From Owenia fusiformis (lineage: Eukaryota > Annelida > Polychaeta > Sabellida > Oweniidae): a stretch of 60,000 nt of DNA. Position 1 is the stretch's first letter. Each line of letters begins with the position of its first letter. The notes beneath the pieces are model-generated. The model was not told the DNA's origin and ran no database searches. It saw only the letters and a program-made list of their open reading frames with translations. Below, piece by piece: positions 22,201-34,200 of the stretch. The position numbers and the translations under genes are program-made. The stretch lies in the NCBI GenBank assembly GCA_903813345.2, contig CAIIXF020000004.1:10550196-10610195 (forward strand), given 5' to 3'.

Positions 22201-25200
22201 TATATATGTATTTTTGCCTTATTTTATATATATATATTTGCATGGTTTTTAATGTATGATCTAATTTTAAAATGCTGTGAAAGTCATGTGACCAAGATGG
22301 AAAGCAGTATATGAATATTGTGTTCAGACAAGTTTGCCCCATCTTTTCCTGTTGCACATGAAAAGTGTAACACCATCATCATCTTTTGCTCTTAGGTGCA
22401 TGCTGGTGTCATGGGAAATCTTGTCAATGAGATAAGATTTCTCACAGAGTAAATGTGAAAATGTAAATGTGAAAAATCATCATCTAATGCTCTTAGGTGC
22501 ATGCTGGTGTCATGGGAAATCTTGTCAATGAGATAAGATTTCTCACAGAGTAAATGTGAAAAATCATCATCTAATGCTCTTAGGTGCATGCTGGTGTCAT
22601 GGGAAATCACAAATGTGAAAAATCTTCATTTAGAGGAAATTTGTCTTCCATTTATTCTTTCCCTGCAATTAGCGACCTGATGGTGAAACAAGTAATTAGA
22701 GAGCTGGGAAATGGGTAATCAATTATACTGGCATACACTGACAAAAAAGCTGTAGTTACCTCTCAATAAATTAAAACCATCTGGATATGTATGAACAAAA
22801 TGCAAAAGGTGAAATACCCAATTAAAGAGTATTATAACATAATGCAGGCAGAAATAAAACATCTTTGAGCACAGCTACTCATAAGCCCACTCATAAGGAA
22901 GGAAATAAACCCCATAATTCCCAAAAGCACAAAGAAACAATGTCCAACATCCTCTCCCGTCAGAATCACAAGACTATTGGACACTCATTTTATTCAAGTG
23001 TACTTAATTTTATAATTGATCAATCCAGAGTTAGGCCTGATAAAATATGGGATCTCTTTAACAGTATTACTTTTGATAACTGATTTTCCTTGATAATTTA
23101 AGCATTATTGACTTAAAACATTGTACTCGTCTATTTTGATATCTTTAGTCTGCAAATATGATTAATGTGTAGCTGTTTTTTATTTAATGAATATATTAAA
23201 AAATATATGGGATCATCAGTTTATTCAGCACCATGAATTTTGTACTTCGTTTTACGTATCATTCATTTACGTATCATAAAAACTACATCATCCACAAATC
23301 AATTATGAATTAAATCTATCCACATTTTTAATTCACAAATATTTTCACAAAAATCAATTTGCATCATATTCACAGATTTTAGTTATTCATAATTTCTGTT
23401 TTTACTTCACTCATAAATTGCATGTTTGATTGATTGGTGTTTATTTCACTTTTACTAATAATTTAAAATGTGAATATTCACTGTAATGCTTCTAATCTAA
23501 ATATGTTATTTTATATTTTTGTTTGATTAATTGATTATTAATTGATTGAGGTATTGATTAATTACTATAATCAATTAATTCACTAATTTCTGTGTGCTTT
23601 AGTTATTTTCACAATTTTTAAAAGAAATTAAAATGAATCAGTAAATTATCAACCAATCACATTTTAGCAATGAAATCTCCCATAATCCCACGGGGTCCAA
23701 GCAGACGGATTAGTAGTATGGCTTCCAGGGATAAAAGTCCCAGTAGTCGAGGTTCACAGGATGTTAGTCCTTCAATGCCTATTCTAGGTGTACCTTTTGC
23801 AGGTAAACAATTTGCAGAATTCAGAAAACAAACTTTTCGCAGAATTTGTAGAGCTAATTTGTCGAGCGAGGATTGAGATTAGTAAAAAAATAGTTGCTAT
23901 GCGCAATCCAATCCAAAATTAAAATGGATGTCCCAGATATTCTGTTCAATCATCAAATTATGAAATCTCCCACAATACCACAGAATATAAATAACTGGCT
24001 AGTTGTATGTACTTGTAATTTTAACCAATCAGCTGTAGCTGATATATCCCATAATGCCACATTGTCATGGCAGACGTATATGTTATGTTATAAAATGTAT
24101 TTTCAAAATATCTCATAATCCAACAGCTAAGTCCCCAAATGGAACGCAATGACACCATTTATACTGTAAAGGTTCGTATTTGCAAAATTTAAAATGAAAT
24201 CTCCTACCACTGTGACTGACTGTCATAGCAAATGTATAAATATAAGTAACTGATTGGCATTTGGTTTTTTAAGTACAAGATCATGTGACAAAAGAAATTT
24301 TGTCTTATTAATTTTACTCAGGATAAAACTTTATATTTAGCTCATCTATGAGTGTCATTATTGAAAAGTTAGAAGTTATCCCAAGTAACCAGACATAGTG
24401 CAAACTGATGTCTATTAAAAACATAAATATTTTTGTTATTTGATTGATGGGGTTAATAGTACAATAACGTCACTTCTAAGGGCAATATAGTGAAATATTG
24501 GACCGAGGGCCGAAGGCCCAAGGTCCAATATTTCACTATATTGCTCGCAGAAATGACGTTATTAGTATTATTACCACCGTTAACGACCAGGACTGAAGCA
24601 GCAAGAAAATCTTACGCATTGAATGATATCTAATTTCCCGGGGAAAATTGCCGGTCCAGAATATATTCTAGACCGGTCCATATGGACCACCACTATTAGG
24701 CGAGTAGGCCAAGCCTTAAAAGTCCATAAATAAAGGAGTTTAATAGTCGGCTGACCCTATGGGATATTTTGGTATCGTTGGAAAGCTGAGATATTGACGT
24801 GTAATATGTGATAGATAACTACTTTGAAAATAGGTGACGTTACCATGGAAACGGGCATTGAACAATAGTTATACTTAATAAGAACTAAATACTCATTTCA
24901 GGTTTATGTGCACCAAATGATAAAAATATTCTCCTTTTTAATGCGTAAATGGTGAGAATTCAATAGAGATTGGTAAATCTTGAACATTTGTGACTAAATT
25001 TGTAGTATAAAACAGTTCTAATTTACATTGTGACATCACAATTGTGAAATTCAAATAGAAAACTGTTTATTTCATTTGATCTCCTTTAATCCAATTCATC
25101 GTGTAATTATAATTTAGTTAAAATATCACCTTCATGTATATCAAATGAAAGCTGCTTTTCTTACAAATACGTTGGTATACGAAACAAAAGGATTGGACAA

Positions 25201-28200
25201 TCACCCACTGAGATATAGCATATTTTGCTCTGATGAAGCAATGGCCAGGACTACTGAAATCTACTATAATTGCACAGGTTTAGTACACAGTTTGTGAATT
25301 TCAATACCAAAACACATATTAATTGTCTTATAACTTAAAATATCTTTGGCCCTTCGGATTAGTTTTGGTTTCATTTCAATAAAGAGGTATATATCTAAAA
25401 TGTATGATATTGACTCATTTAAAAAGCATGTATTGTTACCATGGAAACAGATGTTGAATAGGAGATTTCATTATTAAGAATAATGCATTTATATTCATTA
25501 TTAGTTGGTGATCTAGTGAAATACTGTGAATACAAATGAAGTGATCCTATGTGGATCCTATGGATAAAATTGGTATGTTCGAACAGTTACCACTTTGTTC
25601 TTGTAGACATAGGGATAGATTTGGATTATAACTGAAATGGGGTTTGTTGCTATGGAAACGCTTGTCAAACAATATATGTCCGTGATATGAGTAAAATATA
25701 TAAAACAATTTGTTCGCATAGTTAACATTATGAATGTGTATTCTTTCAGTGCCTAATGTGAGAATATTGGTGGATTTGATTTATATTTACCATTAGTGGC
25801 TAGTTAAGTTCAGTAAATTGAAGTGTATATATGTTATATGATGTCACAATGGTGAATTTTGATTAAGATAATTGAAAATCAAAATCAATTACCGCAATTC
25901 ATTGTGAAATTTCAATTTTATTGGAATGTGACCGTGTTATATATCATATTAAAGCTACTGGTCTATTGATTTCAGTGTTATATAAAAGTAATATGATCAG
26001 TTTGATATATGTGGATGTAACCCTTATTTCTTTCTGGTGTATCAGTACTGGCTACAATGGCTAAATTGACCTGCTTTAGCACAAACAGATTCACGAACAA
26101 AATGTTTGTTAATACTGAATTATTTAAACTATTGATAAGAATGTGCAGAAAACTATTATTTGAATATTCTCTGCATGTAGATCAAATGAAAACTTATTTT
26201 TTCAGAAAAAAACATCCATATATTTTATTTTGCAATAACCTTTTTGTGACTCATGTCACGGCCACTAGATATGGTCAATGGTTCACAACTGTATTTGAAA
26301 TCATGATTGTCTAATCTGACATATACTGGCATTCAGCGCATTGCCCAAAATGGAACTTGTTTTGCCAAAGTTATTACCATTTGCCAGAAAAATAAATTGT
26401 TGTAAAATCTTTAGATCTTCCTGAAATAAAGTATACACTCTGGCAATTTTAGAAAATAGACACTACAAGGAATGATATAAAAAAAATTCTAAAATAGAAA
26501 CAATTTTTGCTAAGCTTACTCGCTAGATCTGATTGGCCAAAGAAATTATAATATTCGTATGCTATCACAATCATCAATTACCTATGTATTCCATAATATT
26601 TTTTATTTTATTTATTTTCATGTTTTTTATGTCATCGCCCGATGATAGTGACCAAAAATGATGCAATTTGATTTTCAACTACTAACAAGTCTTAAAATAG
26701 AACGAAAACGTAAAAATCAAGAGAAATCTCAAGGAATAGCTCTGATACTGGATCTGATACTGAATTTTGGCTAATATGGGATTTAGTATGGGATCTGATA
26801 TTGAATTTTGAGTGATAAGTAGTTGCTGTATTTGCAACTTATGTCCAGTGAAGATTTCAAAGCTCTTAGAATTTCAGTTTTCGATGTTTACTTTAAATTG
26901 GCAAAAAGTAGACTTTTTCCATTTTCAAGGAACTTTGTCATGTATAAGGTCAATTACTAAGTAACCAACTCATATCATTTGGACAAAAAAGAAGTTTTTC
27001 TGTACAAAGTTATACCTTTCCAAACATAATGTGGTTACAATTCACTGTCTGGACACAGGGCCGAAGGTCCTTAATTCTAGTACCCGGTGGTTGTTTAACA
27101 ATGAAAATGATAAGTTTCAGTGATTTTTCAATTTATTAAAGAGACTCTATGCCATAGGTTAGAGTAATCAAGATACATTCATGTATGAATCAACATATCA
27201 AAATCAAGATAAAAATAAGATTAACATAATTATCATTAGTCTATATATAGGCTTCCAATTCCAAACATGGAAAATGAGTGATAGTGTTAATACAAGTTTA
27301 TCTCTGAAACTAAATGCAGTTACTTTATGAAACTTCCAAATATTTATATTTTAATGATGTTTCTTTCAGATGACCTAATTTCAAGAATACCCCTTCTTCA
27401 CTTTAGATTTATTCTATCCAGGTATAACATCGAAATATAACAGTACTAAAACAACTAGAAAAAAAACAGCAACTCCACGGAGTAGCAAATCCCACCGAAC
27501 AAAACATGTTTTGGTAAATAGCGGCCATATAAAATTTGAGCCAAATCCATCCACTGGTATTTGAATTATCAAAGATTGTGTTTTTATGATACATGGTTGC
27601 CAATTCAGCTGTCATCTTTAGATTTCTTCTTTAGCAGAGCTCCTATGTCCCAAGGCATCAGCATATTCAATTTAATCCAAATCCGTCAACTGGTACTTGA
27701 GTTATCAAGGATTACATGTTTAATGAAAAATTGTGGAGATTTCGATATATAGCAGCCACCTTGAAAATTTCTTCTCAAGCAGAGCTCCTTTATCTCTAGG
27801 CATCAGTATATACAATTTGAAGTAAATACGTCTAATGATATTTGAGTTATCAAGATTACCTTTTTTATGAAATTCAGCTGACGCCTTTGAAATTTCTTCT
27901 GAAGCAGATCTCCTATTTCCCTAAACATCAGGATATAAAATTGGAACCAAATCCATCCACTGGTATTTGAGTTATCAATGATTGTGGATTTTTTACGAAA
28001 AATGGCGGCCATTTTGAAATTCAGTGGCCATCTTGAAAATGTCTTCTTGAGCAGAACTTCTTTGTCTCTAGGCATCAGCATATAGAATTTATAGAATTTG
28101 AACCAAATCAATCAACTGGTATTTGAGTGATCAAAGGTCATGAAGGTTACATTCTTTTATGAAAAATGGCGGCCATTTTGAAATTTAGCTGCCATTTTGA

Positions 28201-31200
28201 AAATCCCTTCTCGAAACAGAGCTCCTGTGTCCCTAGGCATCAGTATGTAAAAGTTGAACCAATTCCATTCAATGGTATTTGAGTTATCAAAGATCATTTT
28301 GAAATATGGTGGCAATCTTGAAAATGTCTTCTTCAGCAAGGCTCCTTTGTACCCGGGCAACAGCATATAAAATTTGAACTAAATCCATCAACTAGTATTT
28401 GAGTAATCAAAGATTATATTTTTTCCGAAAAATGGCCGCCATTTTTAATTTAGCAGCCATATTGAAAATTCCTTCTCGAGCAGAGGTCCTACACCCATAA
28501 GGCATAAGCCTTTAAAATTTGAATGAAATCCGTCAACCGTTATTTGAGTTATTGCCCGGACACACGAACGGACGGACGGTTTTTTTATATTCCCCTCGAA
28601 CTTCGTTCGGTGGGATAATCATTTCTCCAAACTTAATACCGTAGAGTTATCTAGTTAAAAGTTCAGCTGCTTAGAACTAGCAATCTACCCATTCGAGTGG
28701 GTCACCAAGGGTCTATAACAGCTCCACATGGCAACAGCTCCCATCAAATGCTCGTCTGTATTGATCGTTTGACCTTAATATGACCTTGGCCAAGAAACAT
28801 TGACTTTGACTTCAGGTCACTTAATCATGAGTCACTGAGGGTTACAGTATCCTTCAAGTAAGTGTCGAACTTTGTTCTTGAGATCTTGACAAATATAATG
28901 TTGACCTTAACCCTAAGGTCACTTTGTCATGGATTGCCAAAGATCACAACAGCCCACCAGGCTCTTAAAACACCAAATATCTAGATATCAACCTTTGATC
29001 TTGGTATGACCTCAGATCACGTAATCATGGGTCGACAAGGGTCACAATAGCCCTTAAGGTACTTACTTAGATAGCAACCCTCGACCTTGACTTGACTTTG
29101 ACCTTAGATAATCAATGGTCGTCAAGGGTCACAGCAGCCCCAAGGACCTAACATCACCAAATATCTAGATATTGACCTATGCTCTTGGAATAACCATGAC
29201 CTCAAGTCACCTAATCATGGGTCAAAGCAGTCCCAAATGCATTAAAACGCCAAATACCAAGGCATTGACCTCTGATCTTGGAATAACCTTGACCCGTAAA
29301 TATTGACCTTGAACTCAGGTCACCAAATCATTGGTCACCAAGGGTAAAAATAGCCCCAGAAATCTTAAATTTCAAAATACCTAGATATTGATATTTGACC
29401 TAGTAATGACCTTTACCTCAGAACACCTTATCATTGGTCGCCAAAGGTCACAACAGCCCCAGATGCATTTGATCTGGGAATGACCTTGCCCCACAAAGTT
29501 GACCTTGACCTCCGGGCACCTAATCATTGGTCGTAAGGGTCATGGCACAGATCAAGGGTCTTAAAAAGCCAAATACATAGATATTGACCTTTTACCTTTA
29601 AATGACTTTGACCTCTGATCTTCGTAGAATGTCCACCAATCCACTTAGTATGTTGACCAAGTATGGGAGCTCAGAGTCAAACGGTCTAGGCGGAGGAGAT
29701 GTCTGGACAGACAGAGAATGACAGACAGACCACCATACTTCATACATGCTGACCCGATTTGTACCCTAATAGGTATTAGAGTATTAGTGTTGTGTTTATA
29801 GCCCCTAGTGCTCCCTAGTTGGCCTTAGAGAATATCCTTGAAGATCCAAAATAGTGGAACCATAAAAGACTAAAGACAGATCTTCATCTTTTGGTTGAGA
29901 GTTGGAACACAGTTGACAAAACTGGGTTTACGAAAAAGACCGACCCCACCGACCACCGACCGGTCGGTGTTTTCCACTGGTAACCTCAAAACAGGGTTTG
30001 AAGAAAATGTGTAAAAGACCGACCATATTTGTAGCCTTAAAATATTAATAATTCGATTTTGAATGTCAATCGCAGGCAACGTTTTTTTATCGATTTTGTT
30101 CCTTTCAACGAAAGGCTAGCAAACAAATTGGGCATGACCGTCTCCTCTCGATTCAATTGTCCTGCCTTAGATTCCTTCCCTACCATTAACCAACCTATCA
30201 TTTCTATCTATCCTAATTTTTTACTGAAATCTAACGTACAATTTCGAAATAAAAATGATTTGTTATCGTCATAGCCTAGTGAATTATGAACACGATGTTA
30301 CGTGCGTTCTCTTATCGGGATTAAAAGTGACTAACTATTTCAGTACACCATTAGAAAGTTTCTTTTGTCATATTGAATCTAGTTTTTACCAGTTGAGGTT
30401 GAACAACTGAGAAATCAAACATTACGTTACGACGTGAACACCGACAATGTTAAGTGTGTTTTTGTTAATTGCGTTTCATATTAATGAACTTATGCAATGT
30501 TACGTGCGTTTTCTCATCATAATCCAAAGTTACTAACCAGAATGAAATTGGTCTTCTAACAACTGGGACATCACTTAAAAATAAGACATTACACACCACG
30601 ACGATGTTACGTTTTTCATCGTGATTTGAAATGATTAAATACATTTTTAAATCACGACCTTGTAAAGGTACTATAGTCATTGGATTCAAAGTTTTAGTTT
30701 TTCTTCTAATTTTGCATCTTTTTATCTTCATGCAAAAGACCGACAGTCGACCACCGACCACGTGTACCCAACTGTGGAGAGTGACTGGTCGGTGGTCAGT
30801 GGTCGGCGGTCGGTGTTTTTCGTAAACCCGACAAAATTCAGTTCTTTTGTATGGTGATGAAGATTTGGATAATTCATTAAATGAAAAATCAATAGAACTA
30901 ATGAGCCATTTTGTGGATCAAAGTTTGAGCCAAATTGATTGGTTTGGCTAATTTTTGCATGCATGTGTAAACTCATCCCTGGCCCATGGGATTATAGTTT
31001 CTTATATGAGTTATAACATTACTTTGATGAATTTTTAAATGTTAATGCATTCCTATTCATATTGTCTAAAATTGCCGCTAATGTTTTTTATAAAACTTTT
31101 GCAATCAATTGCATGTCTATAATTGTTAACTAAAGGAATAAATCTATGTAAAAAAAAACAAAACTAGATAACGGCAACTCCGCGGAGTAGCAAATCCCAT

Positions 31201-34200
31201 CGAACAAAATATCAATTACCGAATTACAATCAATTATACTCATTACTTTGGTTGAAAATGAAAAAATTAGATTTTAGAATTGCGAATTCCTGCAAAGCAG
31301 CCATTTTGAATTTTCTGAGGTACAAATCTGAAAAATAATACCATAATTGTGATCTACTCCAAAATTCCTTCAATTTGAGTATAATATAGCCATACTTTGA
31401 AGGGATCAAAAAATTATTGCGAAATCGTACATTAGACGGCCATTTTGAATTTTACGAGGCTCCAATCAGAAAAAAATACAATATTTGCAATCTACTCTTA
31501 ATTGCCTTTCATTTGAGTATAATAAAGCTATACTTCAGAAAGATCTAAAAATTAGCGAAAATTTCTGTTTTCCTGTCCCCCCATACATGGCCCCTGGGGG
31601 TCAGGATGAAAAACACGGAATATATGTGAAATAGATAAATGTTGTGAATACACTACCAAAATTTCAAACAATAATATTAATTACTTTGGTTTAGAATGAA
31701 AAATTTATGATTTTTGCGAAAAAGTCCCGTCATTTTTAAAGCGGCGGCCATCTTGAAAAAAATTTTTTTTGCGTAAAACTATTCACCAATATACATCTTT
31801 CCACTAAATATGAAAAAAATCTGTCAACTAGTATTTGAGTTATCTTCCGGACAGACGGACGGATTGACTGACTGACTGACTGACGGACTGACAGACTGAC
31901 GGACTGACGGACGGACGGACGGAGGGCTTCACTATATCCCTAACGAACTTCGTTCGTTGGGATAAAAACAACAAAGACAGTTCCTTGAAGGAGGGCCTTC
32001 GTTTTTTTCAATGATGGAAACATTAGGTCCAAATAAGACCTTAATGATTTCCATACATATGGTGGTGTCTGCATAGAAGGTCCTGATTGGCATTTAGAAT
32101 TTTTAGAATAAGGGACAGTGGCTTCATAGAAGGCCCGGTACCAGCACAACAGTGATTTCAAGGAAGACTCTTGTAGATTACTACATGGTCATGGTTGTTC
32201 AATAGAAGGCCACAGTGGTATCCCGTCAATCCATAGTAGTTCGCATGTTTGTTCCATAAAAGGCCCTATCCCTGGTTGTGCCTTGATAGACATTGTCCTT
32301 AGCTCAAATAATTCCCATTTAAAACATAGCAACTCCTTCAAATAGGCGATGCCAGAACCAGAATTTGATTTATATAAACACAGTATTCCTAACTTGATTG
32401 AATGATAAATTCTTATGAAATCATTCTTTAAAATTGTTGATTGTATACAAATTAAATTGCTAATTATTTTTAAAGTATATTTCACAATATAAGATTTATA
32501 CTTATCCAATAGTCGACTACATGAAAAGAATCCTCAAATAATCATGAATTTATTGAAGGAATATTTTTGCAGACTTTTTGAGGTCATGTGACCATGCCGT
32601 ACAGTATGTGAAGTTATCATGGATGATTGGCTCATGGAGTGCAACATTGATATTTTTGCCATATATGGACATGTCGTGATTTCAAAATTTGAAGGCTGAA
32701 CCAAAGTAGAAATATGCATTAGTTTCTCATTTGTACGCATTTCAATAACAAAAATATTTATAATCGACTTCACAAAAAATTATCCCTTACAAAGACAGCT
32801 CGATGGATTCCGAAAGTGGTATAATTAGTCTTCACAAAATTCATATACGAGGGGGTCCAAAAGTTTTGAACGCCCTGCTATTTCTTTAATGAACATGAAA
32901 CTTTCAAATCATTAAGAACAATTTATAAGTTTCACCGAAAAATAATTTATTTTGGGTACTTTTCTAAATAGTTTTTAATAAGGAGACAAAGCCAATCGGA
33001 ATTAATGAATATAATTATTTCTAAATCACGCCCATGTCTAAAATGAGTAAAACAGTTTAGTGCAACTTTAAAAAAGACCAAAAGTTGTAAATCATTTATT
33101 ATAATGACATCACAATATATAAATTAGTGACTTTAAATGTTTATAAAGCTTTGTCTGATATGAGACATACATGACAACATACCGTATGTACTGAGGAAAA
33201 CACTTTTCTTGCGACTTTCAGACTCATCGATCAGGATAAAAAGTTGTTCCACCTCTCCCGGGACTAGCATAAAAGATGTTAGTCTCAGACCTCTCATACA
33301 GTATTTTGTGTCTATAACCACTGATACCCCAGATTCAAAAGCATGAAACCACGGCATAGCTTGATCTAATCATGTTGATTTACTTATCATAATACTCGTT
33401 ATTGCACTAGCTTTAATTTGATATCCATAAAGTGCATATTCTTTTGCAATTGTAATCATGGAAGATATCAGTTTCACGGAGACCATGTAAAGCAAACTGT
33501 TTCTCATTTGAAATCCGCTATTGTGATGTCACAATAACACTATTAAAAATTTAATATATAGAATCATTTAGTCATTATGGTTCAAGATTGATAAAAATTG
33601 GTCATTTCCACACAATTGCTATTAATAAAATATACATATTTGGATCACTGGCTGGAAATGCCCATTCCTATACGTATTTCAATCTTATTAAGGATACCTA
33701 TTGCTCAATGCCCGTTTCCATGGCAACGGCACCTGTTTAAACACTAATCATATATCACAAATCATAGACAGTTGTCAAAGCTTTGCATTGATACCAACTT
33801 TTCTCATAGGGTCAAAATACTACTAAAGTTATGATATCAATAAGAATGTATACAATGGTAGAAATTCGCCAATATTTTGTCATTTGCGATAATGCCGAAC
33901 TGCTGATAATTTCTGTAACTCAGGCCACAATTTAAATCACCTTATATCATAATATCTCAGACAGTAAATGATCAATGTTTACAATTTATATACCAAAATA
34001 ATCCTGAGAGCAGTAGCTTTCATTTGATATACATAAAGGTAACATTTGTAAACAATTGAGATTACACAATCTAATGGTGTTATAAATTTCATATGAGGCC
34101 AACTGTTTTTCATTCAAAATAGACCATTATGACATCACAATAATCAAAAAAGAGTAGAATATGTATAATTTTGAGTTAAATGTTGAAGATAAACTAAAAT

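Noticed and set aside
28740-29640. CRISPR-like or spaced direct repeats
   Set aside because: Units are diverged, contiguous minisatellite copies without conserved repeats separated by unique spacers, and the DNA is animal.
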